A stretch of DNA of 64,000 nt from Planctomycetota bacterium (GTDB taxonomy: Bacteria > Planctomycetota > Planctomycetia > Pirellulales > PLA5). The notes below the pieces were generated by a model, which worked only from the letters and a program-made list of their open reading frames with translations, made no database searches and was not told the origin of the DNA. The stretch lies in assembly GCA_003576845.1 (NCBI GenBank), contig QEVJ01000022.1:1-64000 (forward strand). The letters run 5' to 3'. Below, one piece after another: positions 46,139 to 55,462 of the stretch. The position numbers and the translations under genes were made by a program. Position 1 is the stretch's first letter. Each line of letters opens with the position of its first letter.

Positions 46139-46617
46139 GGTTGGTTCTCCTTGTTGCCCGCGAACGGCCCGCAAACTGAGTCGATCGCCCCGTGCAGGCG
46201 TCGCAAGTAATTGTCGAACTTGGAGCGCACAAACCTGCTTTTTCCGGCGCTGGTTCGGCGACAAGCCACGCTCCATTGCCGGGCGGCAGTAGCAACGTCG
46301 GCGTACGTTCCGGCATTCAGTCCATCGGACACCAGTGCCATCTGACTCAATTGTTCGGCGAGATCGTCGAATCGCATTGCAGCGCGATCCCAACACTCGC
46401 CATCGACGAACATTCGCAACTCCGAGAGAAATCGGCGCAGATTCGCGGCCACATATTGACGGAATTGATCCCGATTCTGGGACAACATGCGTTCGGCGGC
46501 CTTTCGCGCGGCTTCCGCGACCGTTGCCGTCTTGCGAATCTGAAAGATCGCCAGCCACAACGACGCAATCGTGATCGCGAAGCCCGCCAGATTCATGATG
46601 TCGCGCCATTCCACCAT
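46135..46617 (-). CDS. Hypothetical single-TM coiled-coil protein
   Basis: Protein of 160 aa with one N-terminal TM segment (IMNLAGFAITIASLWLAIFQ) and a helical cytoplasmic part (RKTATVAEAARKAAERMLSQ onward). The reading frame is open to 46695, so a start 78 bases upstream (MYRCILCG) is possible; neither start has a strong Shine-Dalgarno. It overlaps the next gene by four bases. The two-gene unit is unrecognised; membrane anchor plus soluble partner is a design shared with small signalling or defence modules, but nothing specific supports that. Confidence 0.65.
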   Translation of the reverse strand: MVEWRDIMNLAGFAITIASLWLAIFQIRKTATVAEAARKAAERMLSQNRDQFRQYVAANLRRFLSELRMFVDGECWDRAAMRFDDLAEQLSQMALVSDGLNAGTYADVATAARQWSVACRRTSAGKSRFVRSKFDNYLRRLHGAIDSVCGPFAGNKENQP

Positions 46618-46729
46618 TGCAAAGCTCGGTGCGCGTGTGTTCGTGTCCCTCGCAAGTGAGAGAGTGATGATACCGCAAAGGATACATCTGTACAATATCC
46701 GCGAGGCGCGCCGTCGACAAATCGACGAA

Positions 46730-48043
46730 TTACCAAGAGCCGAGCGTCACTTTGACCTTCATCGGCTTCGCAGCCGATTCCGGCGATTCCGACGCCGTGG
46801 CGCGGACAATCTCCATCTCCACCGTTTCCCCGCCGACTTTCTCGGAAATCGCGCCGGTGAGTTCGGTGAAGTCGCCGATCGGCTTGCCGTCGAACGACAC
46901 GACGACGTCATACTCGCGAATGCCTGCCTTGGCGGCGGCCGAATCGGGCTGGACGGTGCTAACGACGCACGGCTGCTCACCGCGTGAGCCGCTCACGCCG
47001 AGCAGCGCACCGCCGCGGCGGTCGATCTCGGCGTTCGGCAGGGCCGTCGCCAGCTTGGCGGCGCCGGCGGCCGATATCTTGGTGCCGTACAGGTGAATGA
47101 ACTGGGCGTTCGAGAACTTGGCAAGCGTGTCGACCGAGGCGTCGGAGATCGGGGTGTGCTTCACGACAATCCACGCCGCGGACGAGAATCCGGCCAGATG
47201 CGCGAGCCCGGCGTCCGTCACTTTGGTGCGACGCAATTCGATGCGCTGCACGCTCGCGGCCGAAGCGCCTTTGAGCTGTGCCAGCCAATCGTCCGTAATC
47301 TGCTCGCCGGCCAAGACGATTTGACGAGCTTCGTCGATGCGGCGAAGCAATCGCAGGTCTTCGGCCTTGCCGGTGAATTTTTCGGAGATTTCGATCGTTC
47401 CGGGATAGTAGGCCGTCGTACTGCCAGGGCCGACGATCACTCCCCCCCGGGCCATGAACACCGCGCCGCCGCCGACGCCGGCGCCGACGAGTATCGGCCC
47501 GTCGTACTCCTCCGGATCGCCGCGGTCGACGACCGTCGCGCCCAATTCGCGCAGCCGCTCCTTCGCCCGATGCTGGCTGGCGATCTTCATGCCGACGAGG
47601 ACGCTCTTGGCGCGCTCGGCCGTTCTTGATTCGCCGGCGGCGAGCGATTCGATCGCTCCGAACGCCGCTTCTTCGGTTTCGGAATCGAGGGCGCAGCCCA
47701 ACTCCTTGAGCGCGGCGAGCGCCCGAAACGCAGTTTCCAAATTCTCGCCGGCAGCCGCCTTGGCGAGCGGCGCGATCGCCGACACCCCTCCGCGCGAGAG
47801 TCGGCGCGTCGCTTCCTGGCGGACCCGATACTCATCGTGGTCCAACTCGGCAATCAACCGGGCAACGTCGCCGGGGGACAGTTCCTTGGCGGCGGGAGTT
47901 AGCGAACCGCCCTGCCCGCGGACCGCAGCCGAAAGCGACACGGAAACGATGACCGCCGCGGCGAAGACGCACGCGCCTTGGCCGCGGCGCCGGTTTCCAA
48001 TCCAACGATCAGCTACGGGAGCGTGTGCAAGCATCGACGGCAT
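46730..48043 (-). CDS. Secreted HEAT/LRR-like protein with C-terminal PDZ domain
   Basis: Exported protein of 437 aa. After a signal sequence (ACVFAAAVIVSVSLSAAVRG) come HEAT-like helices (ARLIAELDHDEYRVRQEATR through AKSVLVGMKIAS), a glycine-rich stretch, leucine-rich-repeat-like units (VQRIELRRTKVTDAGLAHLA, ISDASVDTLAKFSNAQFIHL) and a PDZ domain (CVVSTVQPDSAAAKAGIREY, DVVVSFDGKPIGDF). There is no protease domain, so it probably mediates protein interactions. This domain mix is common in planctomycetes. The 357-base gap upstream to asd shows no features. Confidence 0.82.
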   Translation of the reverse strand: MPSMLAHAPVADRWIGNRRRGQGACVFAAAVIVSVSLSAAVRGQGGSLTPAAKELSPGDVARLIAELDHDEYRVRQEATRRLSRGGVSAIAPLAKAAAGENLETAFRALAALKELGCALDSETEEAAFGAIESLAAGESRTAERAKSVLVGMKIASQHRAKERLRELGATVVDRGDPEEYDGPILVGAGVGGGAVFMARGGVIVGPGSTTAYYPGTIEISEKFTGKAEDLRLLRRIDEARQIVLAGEQITDDWLAQLKGASAASVQRIELRRTKVTDAGLAHLAGFSSAAWIVVKHTPISDASVDTLAKFSNAQFIHLYGTKISAAGAAKLATALPNAEIDRRGGALLGVSGSRGEQPCVVSTVQPDSAAAKAGIREYDVVVSFDGKPIGDFTELTGAISEKVGGETVEMEIVRATASESPESAAKPMKVKVTLGSW

Positions 48044-48400
48044 TCTACCAAAATCGCCTCGGCCCGGTCGACAATCCAGCGTCCGTATTATACGACAAAA
48101 GCCGCTCGCACGCGAAACGGCAATCCCGTTGCCCCCGCTAGAGACGGTTGGGTTGGCGTCGCGCGGACTTTCCGAGCCTGCGAACCTGCGTCGTTTGATT
48201 GCGGTCCGTTGTCAAAGTGATATTGCCCTTGGCGGCGGGTAAACTAAGTTAAGGGTTTTGATCGTCCGGCGCCGCGAGCCGATTACGTTCGCAAGGACGT
48301 TTGTGGCGACGCTTGCGGCGTCCTTCGCTCCGCCCGCGGGTCAGGCGAGCGATTTTTTCGTGCCGCTCTCGGCGGCGGTTCCTAACGGGGAGTTGGTCCG

Positions 48401-49417
48401 GTGTTTGACACGATTGCGGTGGTCGGGGCTACGGGGAATGTTGGGCGGATTATTCTGGATTTGCTCGAAGCGCGCGAGTTTCCGGCCCGCCGCGTCAAGT
48501 TTTTGGCCTCGAAGCGTTCCGCCGGCAAGACCGTCCGCTTTCGGGGCGAGGAGCATCCCGTCGAAACGCTCTGCCCCGGGTCGTTCGACGGCGTCGAGCT
48601 TGCCATTGGCAGCACGCCGGACGAAGTGGCCCGCGATTTCGTTCCCTGGGCGGTCGAGCGCGGCTGCGTCGTGATCGACGAAAGCGGCTACTGGCGGATG
48701 GACCCGCAGGTCCCGCTCGTCATTCCCGAGGTGAATCCCGACGCCGTCGATTCGCACCAAGGGATCATTTCCAGCCCGAATTGCTCGACCACGCAGATGG
48801 TCTTGGCCCTCAAGCCGCTGCACGACGCCGGCCGCGTCCGCCGCGTCGTGGTCAGCACGTACCAGGCCACCAGCGGCGCGGGCCTTGCCGCGTCGCAAGA
48901 ACTCGAGAACGCCACGCACATGAAGCTCCACGGCCAGGAGCACAAGCCCGAGCAATTCGCCCACCCGATCGCGTTCAACCTGATTCCGCAGATCGGTTCG
49001 GCGAAGCACGAGGGCTACACGTCCGAAGAAATGAAGATGGTCCACGAGACGCACAAAATTCTCGGCGACGACACGATTGCGATCTGCCCGACGTGCATCC
49101 GCGTGCCCGTGACCAACTGCCATAGCGAGAGCATCCTCGTCGAGACCGAGCGGAAAGTGACGGTCGACGAGGCGCGAAAGCTGTTTGCCGCGATGCCGGG
49201 CGTGGTGGTGGTCGACGATCTTCCCGCCAAGAGCTATCCGATGCCGAAGACGTGCGACAATCGCGACGAAGTATTCATCGGCCGCATTCGCGAAGACTTG
49301 TCCAGCCCCAACGGCCTGGCGTTCTGGTGCGTGAGCGACAACCTCCGCAAAGGCGCGGCGACGAACGCGGTGCAGATTGCCGAGTTGCTGGCGGGGAAAA
49401 TGGCGGCGGCGAAGTAA
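48401..49417 (+). CDS. asd: Aspartate-semialdehyde dehydrogenase
   Basis: NADPH-dependent reduction of aspartyl phosphate in the lysine/methionine/threonine pathway; 338 aa, normal length. The NADP-binding motif GATGNVG is at the N-terminus, the catalytic cysteine lies in SSPNCSTTQM and the substrate-binding histidine in CHSESILVE. The GTG start directly precedes the conserved N-terminus (FDTIAVVGATG), with GGGGAG eight bases upstream. Confidence 0.96.
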   Translation: MFDTIAVVGATGNVGRIILDLLEAREFPARRVKFLASKRSAGKTVRFRGEEHPVETLCPGSFDGVELAIGSTPDEVARDFVPWAVERGCVVIDESGYWRMDPQVPLVIPEVNPDAVDSHQGIISSPNCSTTQMVLALKPLHDAGRVRRVVVSTYQATSGAGLAASQELENATHMKLHGQEHKPEQFAHPIAFNLIPQIGSAKHEGYTSEEMKMVHETHKILGDDTIAICPTCIRVPVTNCHSESILVETERKVTVDEARKLFAAMPGVVVVDDLPAKSYPMPKTCDNRDEVFIGRIREDLSSPNGLAFWCVSDNLRKGAATNAVQIAELLAGKMAAAK

Positions 49418-49433
49418 CGGGGCGGGAATGGTG

Positions 49434-49545
49434 GATGGAAAATGGTGAATTGTGAATTGTGAATGGATTGCTTCATTCACATTCGCTCGATTCGCATTCT
49501 CGTTCGCCATTCACAACTCGCTATTTACCATTCACAATTCTGCCC
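49434..49545. repeat. AT-rich ATTGTGAATGG hairpin repeat
   Basis: GGAAAATGGTGAATTGTGAA units after asd are mirrored by CCATTCACAACTCGC and TTTACCATTCACAATTC at 49507-49540. It has the same composition as 15586-15692. Confidence 0.85.
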
Positions 49546-49554
49546 GGGACGCCG

Positions 49555-49579
49555 GTGGGCCTCACTTCGTTCGACCCAC
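49555..49579. repeat. GTGGGTCG dispersed repeat (copy 5)
   Basis: Inverse orientation, containing CCTCACTTCGTTCGACCCAC; it ends 26 bases before the lipoate-ligase-like gene start. Confidence 0.9.
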
Positions 49580-49605
49580 TCTATGAAAACGCGCACCGTA
49601 CGAAC

Positions 49606-50388
49606 ATGCGCACCGTTCGCTTGATCGTCGACGAACCCGGCGATGGCGCGTGGAACATGGCCGTCGACGACGTGCTGCTCGCTGCCGCGGCCGAACGCGG
49701 CGAGGCCACGCTACGGTTCTACGGTTGGTCGCCGGCGACGCTCTCGCTGGGCTATTTCCAGGCGTTCGACGCGCGGGAGCAGCACCCGCCGAGCAGACAC
49801 TGCCCGGTCGTTCGCCGGGCCAGCGGCGGCGGGGCAATCGTGCACGACCGCGAGCTGACCTATTCGCTTGCCCTGCCGTACGAGCATTGGCGCGAGCACG
49901 GCCGAACCGGCCTTTATTCGTTGGTGCACCGATCGCTCTGCGAAGCACTCGTGGCCGTCGGGATCGAGCACGCACGCATGATCGGCGACGACAACGCCAA
50001 GCTGAACGAACGCAAGCCGGCCGAGCCGCCGTTTCTCTGCTTCGAGCGGCGGACGGAATTCGATGTCGTCCTGTCGCCGCCCGGGACCGACGCCCCACAA
50101 GCAGCGAAGATCGCCGGCAGCGCCCAACGCAGCTTGCATCGGGCCGTGTTGCAGCACGGCAGCATCCTGCTGGCTCGTTCGGAGTTCGCGCCGTCGCTGC
50201 CGGGCATCTCCGAAATCGCAGGCACTCCGGCCGACGGTTCGCGGCTGGTTGCGGCGTGGTTGCCCCGGCTCGCCGCACAACTCGACGCGGCATGGTCGCC
50301 CGACGAAGGTTTCGCCGATTCCGCAAAAGAAGCGATTCTGGCCGCGGCGGAGAAGTTCCGGTCCGACGATTGGCTTCGTCGGCGATAA
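49606..50388 (+). CDS. Lipoate--protein ligase family protein
   Basis: Member of the biotin/lipoate A/B ligase fold family, 260 aa. Motifs are NMAVDDVLL, the substrate-loop VVRRASGGGAIVHDRELTYS and the lysine region AAKIAGSAQRSLHRAVLQHG. It could transfer or attach lipoate or octanoate to E2 or GcvH domains; LplA, LipM and LipL types cannot be separated here. The ATG encoding MRTVRLIVDEPG was chosen, since the frame upstream crosses repeat DNA. Confidence 0.9.
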   Translation: MRTVRLIVDEPGDGAWNMAVDDVLLAAAAERGEATLRFYGWSPATLSLGYFQAFDAREQHPPSRHCPVVRRASGGGAIVHDRELTYSLALPYEHWREHGRTGLYSLVHRSLCEALVAVGIEHARMIGDDNAKLNERKPAEPPFLCFERRTEFDVVLSPPGTDAPQAAKIAGSAQRSLHRAVLQHGSILLARSEFAPSLPGISEIAGTPADGSRLVAAWLPRLAAQLDAAWSPDEGFADSAKEAILAAAEKFRSDDWLRRR

Positions 50389-50552
50389 CGGGCTTCACCG
50401 TGCTATTCACCAGAGGCGTTTCGTCAGTGGCTTTTCGTCAGAGGTATTTCCCCGCATTCGCGCGCCGATTACATTGGAATAGAAGGGTTCGATCGCGTTT
50501 CGAGGACGGCGTCGAGGCCACAGCGGCCCGCGCGTCGACGGCGGAGAAGGCC

Positions 50553-51188
50553 ATGAAAACCAAGCTCAAAGTGCTCAACAGCAAAAGCGCCGGCAAGGAA
50601 CTGCCGGTCGCCGTGGATCAGTTCTTGATCGGCCGCGACGCGTCGTGCCAGCTTCGGCCAGGGAGCGACGCCATCGCGATGAAGCACTGCCAACTCACCC
50701 GCCGCGAAGGCGGATTCTGGGCCAAAGACCTCGGCAGCGACACCGGCACGTTCGTTAACGGCCAGAAGGTCGCCGGCGAGGTCGAGCTCAAGCCGGGCGA
50801 CAAGCTCCGCGTCGGCCCGCTCGAATTCGAGGTCCAGATCGAATATGAAATCGGCGGCCAGCGGGCGGAGAAGGTCAAAGACGTTCGCGATGCCGCCGCC
50901 CGGGTGGTCAAAAAGGCCGACAAGGAATTCGACATCGACAGCCTGCTCTCCGGCGCCGACGACGAAGAAGACGAGCAGCCCCGCAGCAAGCAGTTCGACA
51001 TCAACGAGATCACGTCCGCCTTGGAAGCCGAAAAGGAAGCCGAACGGGCGGCCCGCGAAGCCGCGGAACTCAAGAAATCCGGCGGCAAGAAATTCGGCAA
51101 ACTCCCGAAGAAAGAAGAAGAGCACGGCCCCGCCAAGGACACCCGCGACGCGGCCAACGAGATGCTGCGGAAGATGTTCAAGAAATAG
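50553..51188 (+). CDS. FHA domain protein
   Basis: Forkhead-associated phosphothreonine-binding protein of 211 aa. The FHA core occupies residues about 20-95: FLIGRDASCQLRPGSDAIAM, then KHCQL, DLGSDTGTFVNGQ and LKPGDKLRVGPLEFEV. The remaining 115 residues are highly charged and probably helical or disordered, rich in Glu, Lys and Ala. GGAGAAGG precedes the ATG. It could link Ser/Thr kinase signalling to another component; no kinase is in the window. Confidence 0.9.
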   Translation: MKTKLKVLNSKSAGKELPVAVDQFLIGRDASCQLRPGSDAIAMKHCQLTRREGGFWAKDLGSDTGTFVNGQKVAGEVELKPGDKLRVGPLEFEVQIEYEIGGQRAEKVKDVRDAAARVVKKADKEFDIDSLLSGADDEEDEQPRSKQFDINEITSALEAEKEAERAAREAAELKKSGGKKFGKLPKKEEEHGPAKDTRDAANEMLRKMFKK

Positions 51189-51202
51189 GGGCTGGAGGCG
51201 TC

Positions 51203-51231
51203 ATTTAGCCCCCGGTGAATACACCGGGGGC
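51203..51231. repeat. TTAGCCCCCGGTG hairpin repeat (copy 2)
   Basis: Perfect 10-bp hairpin GCCCCCGGTG / CACCGGGGGC after ATTTA, 15 bases downstream of the FHA gene stop. It matches the unit at 38419. Confidence 0.88.
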
Positions 51232-51449
51232 AATGTGCTCTCCACCGCAAATCTTCCGCACCCTCGCCGAACCGCCCAGCAAATCGCCCCGCGAGCGCCG
51301 CGTGAACCTTTCCCGCCCTCCGCGGCACCAACCATACCCCCGAACCCTCCCCGCCGAAATCTCGCGAGACGCCCTGAAACCACCGCCTGCCGCCAGCGGT
51401 AATAACCAGTAAGCGGCGAGGACGGCTTCGACCTGAGGAACCCGCGGCA

Positions 51450-52013
51450 GTGCCGGACGACGTTGCAGCACTTGTCGAGCTTTGCCTTGCCGGCGACCAG
51501 GCGGCGATGGCTGAGCTCGTGCGCCGATATCAGGGCCAGGTGTTCGCTTTGTGCTATCGGATGCTCGGCGACCGGCAAGACGCCGAGGACATGGCTCAAG
51601 AGACGTTCGTCCGCGTGCTCCGCAGCCTCGAACGCTGGGACAACACCCGGCATTTTGAGCCGTGGCTCCTGGCGATCGCCGGCAACCGCTGCCGGACGCT
51701 GCTCGCCACGCGCAAACGCCGCCCGGATACGTCGCCGATCGTCGCCGATGTCCCCGCCCGTGGGTACGACGCGGAAGATCAGGCCCTGCGATCCCTGTCC
51801 GAAGAGGTCTCGCTCGGCTTGGCCGACATCCGCGCCGAATACCGCCAGGCGTTTTTGATGTTCCACCAACACGAAATGAGTTACGGCGACATCGCCGCGT
51901 CGCTCGACTGTCCGCTGGGAACGGTCAAGACGTGGATTCATCGAGCCAGACGCGAATTGATCGACCATTTGCGATTGCGAGGAATTGTTGAGGGAACCAG
52001 CCATGCGGTGTGA
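51450..52013 (+). CDS. ECF-type sigma factor
   Basis: RNA polymerase sigma factor, 187 aa. Region 2 is YQGQVFALCYRMLGDRQDAE followed by DMAQETFVRVLRSL. Region 4 is MSYGDIAASLDCPLGTVKTW followed by IHRARREL. Regions 1 and 3 are absent, as in ECF sigmas. The GTG start has GAGGA upstream. The next gene, an anti-sigma factor, overlaps it by 11 bases, so the pair is coupled and probably controlled by release of the sigma from the membrane protein. Confidence 0.95.
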   Translation: MPDDVAALVELCLAGDQAAMAELVRRYQGQVFALCYRMLGDRQDAEDMAQETFVRVLRSLERWDNTRHFEPWLLAIAGNRCRTLLATRKRRPDTSPIVADVPARGYDAEDQALRSLSEEVSLGLADIRAEYRQAFLMFHQHEMSYGDIAASLDCPLGTVKTWIHRARRELIDHLRLRGIVEGTSHAV

Positions 52014-52653
52014 CGCTTTCGAAGACCGGTTGCAGCATTTGCTCGACGAGCGGCAATGTCCCGAGGACGACGCCCTCTTGGCCGAGCATGCCGCCGACTG
52101 TCCGCATTGCCGCGACGTGCTCGACGCCCAGGCCGGCCTCTTCGACACGGTCCGCGACTGGTCCGTCGCCAATTTGGAAGTAGATCTCGTTGACCGCGTC
52201 GTCGATCGCGTTGTCTCCCGCGCGACCGTTGGCACGGCATCCGTTCGCGTAGCTGCTTCTCGCAGTTGGTGGCAGACCGCCTCCGGTCGCTGGACCGCGC
52301 TCGCCGTCGCCGCCGCGCTCGTCCTGGTCGCCTGGAAGGGCATCGACCGCTTCGCTCCGCGCACGGCGAATGACTCGTCCCCATCCGCCGTCGACCCGGG
52401 CCACACCGCGCAAAACGTCCGCGAGCCGCGACAACGCACTCCCAATGCCCCGCTCGAATTCGGCCCGCTCGCCCGCAAAGCCGCCGAAGACCTCGGCTCG
52501 CGCCTCGCCCTCGGCGTCCACTATCTCCATCGCGGTCGCACCGCCGTCACCGATGCCCTCCGCGGCCAGCTTTCCCGCAAGCCCGACGCAGCGCCCGGCG
52601 AACGGTCGTCGTCGTTCTTGTTCAGCGCCGCGTCGCGGTTGGCCATCGGCTAG
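52003..52653 (+). CDS. Membrane-anchored zinc-binding anti-sigma factor
   Basis: Cognate anti-sigma factor, 216 aa. The N-terminal ZAS motif is visible (AEHAADCPHCRDVL, H-x3-C-x2-C), a single TM segment follows (WTALAVAAALVLVAWKGI) and the rest is probably periplasmic. The ATG has GAGGGA upstream and lies inside the sigma gene. The last four bases overlap the end of the opposing PEP-CTERM gene, leaving no room for a terminator. Confidence 0.9.
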   Translation: MRCDAFEDRLQHLLDERQCPEDDALLAEHAADCPHCRDVLDAQAGLFDTVRDWSVANLEVDLVDRVVDRVVSRATVGTASVRVAASRSWWQTASGRWTALAVAAALVLVAWKGIDRFAPRTANDSSPSAVDPGHTAQNVREPRQRTPNAPLEFGPLARKAAEDLGSRLALGVHYLHRGRTAVTDALRGQLSRKPDAAPGERSSSFLFSAASRLAIG

Positions 52654-53870
52654 TGAATTCGCGAGCGGCGCGTTTCGCTTCGGCGACAAAGCACCATCGC
52701 CAGGCCGAAACCCGCGAGGCTCGCCGCCAGCAATCGCGAACCCGGTTCCGGGACGCTCACCGCCCCGCCCGCCGACAGCCCCGTCCCGGCCGCGCTCAGG
52801 TGTGCCTGCAAAATCGCGAGGTCCGCCAGCGACACCCGCTGATCCGCGTTGAAATCGCCGTGCGACCACAGCACGCCGTTCCCCGTCATGCCATAATTCG
52901 CGGCCAGAATCGCCGCGTCCGCCCGATTCACCCGCTCGTCACTATTCGCATCGCCGGGCAGCGGCAGCGACGAATCGCCGCCGATCGCAATCGCGGTCGG
53001 CTCGGGAAGTCCCGTCACGACGTCCTCGAAATACGGCAAAATCCCCGACATCGACGTGCGCTGAATCTTGCCGGAACCGAAATCGGTCCAATACACGTGC
53101 TGCCGCTCGAAATCGAGCGCCACGCCATACGGCAGTTCGAGTCCGCCCAAGATCAACCGCTGATGCTCGCCGTTGAGGTCGGAGAGCGCAATCTGCCCGT
53201 CGCCGCCGCCGGGACTAAGCTTCCGCGAGTCGGCCCAGTACACGTTGCCGCCTTCGGGATCGACCGCCACGCCCATCGGCTTGCCGAGTCCGCCGACGAT
53301 CCCTTCCACGTTCGAGCCGTCGAGATTCGCCTTGCCGATCCCGCCGTTATAGAGCGAATCGAGCAGCGGATTGACGTAGCTGAAATACAGCTTCCCGCCG
53401 CGCGGATCGACGGCAATGCCCGCAATCTCGGAAATCCAATCGCCGCGCACGATCTGCTTGGCATCGCTCCCGTCGCGCCGGGCCATGTAGATCGCGCTCG
53501 GCGTGAGTGTGTCTCCCAAATCGGTCCAATAGATGTTCCCGTGCAGGGCGTCGATCGCCGCGCCGGCCGGATTGGGCAACTTGTCGGCGAGCGTCTTGAA
53601 CTCGCCGCCCCGTGTGCCGCCGTCGCGAATCACGCCGCCGGGAAACGGCGCTCCCAAGGGCAGCACGTCCGACCAGACGAGCCGCCTCGCCGCGGGATCG
53701 ACCGCGATCCCCCGCGTCTCGAACGTGTCGTACAGAAACACCGGCGCATCGCGATCGGAAACGAGCGCCTGAATCCCGACCGCGTCGTTCCAGAACAAAT
53801 CCGCCGCGCAAACCCACCGCGGCCCGCAAAACGTCGTACCCGCTAGAAGCATCAAGAACGCGCGAAACAT
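52650..53870 (-). CDS. PEP-CTERM beta-propeller with dockerin-like repeats
   Basis: Secreted protein of 406 aa. A signal peptide (FLMLLAGTTFCGPRWVCAA) is followed by YWTD-type propeller repeats (GNVYWADSRKLS, QHVYWTDFGSGKIQRTSMSG), then two EF-hand dockerin-like repeats (GDANSDERVNRADAAILAAN, GDFNADQRVSLADLAILQAH) and a PEP-CTERM signal (VPEPGSRLLAASLAGFGLAM plus CRRSETRR). It is likely a surface-exposed or sorted binding protein. Confidence 0.92.
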   Translation of the reverse strand: MFRAFLMLLAGTTFCGPRWVCAADLFWNDAVGIQALVSDRDAPVFLYDTFETRGIAVDPAARRLVWSDVLPLGAPFPGGVIRDGGTRGGEFKTLADKLPNPAGAAIDALHGNIYWTDLGDTLTPSAIYMARRDGSDAKQIVRGDWISEIAGIAVDPRGGKLYFSYVNPLLDSLYNGGIGKANLDGSNVEGIVGGLGKPMGVAVDPEGGNVYWADSRKLSPGGGDGQIALSDLNGEHQRLILGGLELPYGVALDFERQHVYWTDFGSGKIQRTSMSGILPYFEDVVTGLPEPTAIAIGGDSSLPLPGDANSDERVNRADAAILAANYGMTGNGVLWSHGDFNADQRVSLADLAILQAHLSAAGTGLSAGGAVSVPEPGSRLLAASLAGFGLAMVLCRRSETRRSRIH

Positions 53871-54331
53871 GGCCCGCCTCCTTCAGCAAGCAACCTCCAT
53901 TATCCCATCAAGCAACTCCGCATCGCTCGCCGGCGCCCGACAGCAAACGGCGCTTCTTCGAGCCGCCAATCCGGACTCGCGCCCTCAAACCGCGCCAGCA
54001 CACCTCCAAAACGGCGCCGGGTTGTCGCGAACCGCGCCAGCAATCGCTCGCCGTTCTCTCAAAAAACGCGAGAAGTGTTGAATAATTCCCTCTTCCGAGC
54101 GGTATGACCCGCGTCCCAGCTCCCGCACGGCAACCCATCCGCGCAGCATCAACGATAAAGGCTACTGCCCGAGCGCCTCGTTCGCCCGCGTCATTTTACC
54201 AGACGCCCAAGCCCGTTAATACGAAGAATTTGACACCCCGGCAAGAAATCGCCAGCGACCGAGCAGCGATCGAGCAGCGATCGAGGATGCGCCCCCGCCG
54301 TAGGGCGATACGAGGAGCGACGGTCGCGCGA
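53871..54331. other. 461-base intergenic region with no gene seen
   Basis: Upstream of the propeller gene and downstream of the next PEP-CTERM gene. Short direct repeats of GAGCAGCGATC occur near 54260. No promoter, RNA or gene was recognised. Confidence 0.6.
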
Positions 54332-55105
54332 TCACGTCCCGCAGAGCAATCGCCCGCGCCGCCACGCCCCCGCCAATCCGACCGCTGCTGCGATGCTCGC
54401 CAGCGTCAGCGTCGACGGCTCCGGCACTTCGTGGATGTAGTACGACGGATCGAAGCCCGAAAGGCCCGGATTGATGACCGCACTTTCGGTATAGTCCCAC
54501 GTGATCGTCGCGCCGCCGAACAGGCTTTGGAAATAGATCGAAAGGTCGTCGCCCAGCGGCCCGCCGACGCCGTTCGTCCCCGTCGTCGAGGCGACGAACC
54601 AACTCGTCGCGCTCGGGTCGGTGCTCGTCGTGCCGAGGGCCAGGCCGAACCAATAATTCCCGGCCGGCAGCGCGAAGTTCGGCACGTCCACGTCGAAGCC
54701 CCACACCGGCGCTCCGCCTTGCGTAAACGACGTGGCGAACGGCGAGACCGTGCCGCTCCCGGAATAGAGCAGCGTGCCGCCGACGTTGTGCGACATGCCC
54801 GTGCGGATCTCCCAATAGGCCGTGTCGATCACCGTCCCCGCGACCGTGCCGAACGAATGAAAATGCCCGCCGACCGTGTCGACGATGCCTCCGCCCGCGC
54901 CGGGCGTCCACGTGAAGTTGTCGTACGTCAGGGCGAGTTCCTGATTGCTGTTCGAGTTGTTCTCTGTGTACTGCGGCCAGGCCGTCGCCGCCGTGTAAGG
55001 ATCGCCTGAGTACCAATCGGCCAAGGAAGGACGCGCGGCAACCGACAAACCCAGCAGAACGATGCCCCCGGATAGCGACGCGAAGAATCGGACACGAAGT
55101 TTCAC
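54332..55105 (-). CDS. PEP-CTERM sorting-signal protein
   Basis: Secreted protein of 257 aa. A signal peptide (FFASLSGGIVLLGLSVAARPSLA) precedes a beta-rich Gly/Thr/Ser domain without catalytic motifs, and a C-terminal PEP-CTERM signal (VPEPSTLTLASIAAAVGLAG plus AWRRGR). It is unlike the neighbouring propeller protein except for the sorting tail. The 357 bases to the divergent protease gene show nothing recognisable beyond space for two promoters. Confidence 0.88.
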   Translation of the reverse strand: MKLRVRFFASLSGGIVLLGLSVAARPSLADWYSGDPYTAATAWPQYTENNSNSNQELALTYDNFTWTPGAGGGIVDTVGGHFHSFGTVAGTVIDTAYWEIRTGMSHNVGGTLLYSGSGTVSPFATSFTQGGAPVWGFDVDVPNFALPAGNYWFGLALGTTSTDPSATSWFVASTTGTNGVGGPLGDDLSIYFQSLFGGATITWDYTESAVINPGLSGFDPSYYIHEVPEPSTLTLASIAAAVGLAGAWRRGRLLCGT

Positions 55106-55462
55106 GAGCGGACTCCTAAAAAACCCAAGGAACCGGGAAAAGCAACGGCAATCGAGCCAACGTCCGGTCAGCTAAGCGAACGATTCGCCATTCGCGAACG
55201 AACTCGGAAATCGCCGCCGTTCCTCCAGCATAGTCGAAGCCGTTCCTCCTGTCGAAAAAACGCAGACTTTGGGCTGTGGTGCCGGCGTCCGGGTTGGCGA
55301 CTGCGGCGAACCCACCGGCTACGTCGGTTTCCGCGGAGTTGGCGGGGGTCTTGATTGTTTCCACCCGGCCACCGTGGTAGCATGAACAAAATCGCGCCGA
55401 ATTGCGACCCAACCGGGCGGGATCGGCGTTTAGAGAGATAACGGCACGTTGTCCGCGGGGAG

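Noticed and set aside
45746-46720. One 324-aa gene across both hypothetical frames
   Set aside because: The upstream part lies out of frame over the TM-protein gene, which has a better protein pattern. The GTGA overlap with AAGGAG explains two coupled genes.
49650-51188. A 512-aa FHA fusion protein
   Set aside because: Residues before the FHA start are a shifted frame over the lipoate-ligase-like gene; the ATG at 50553 has GGAGAAGG and opens the FHA domain.
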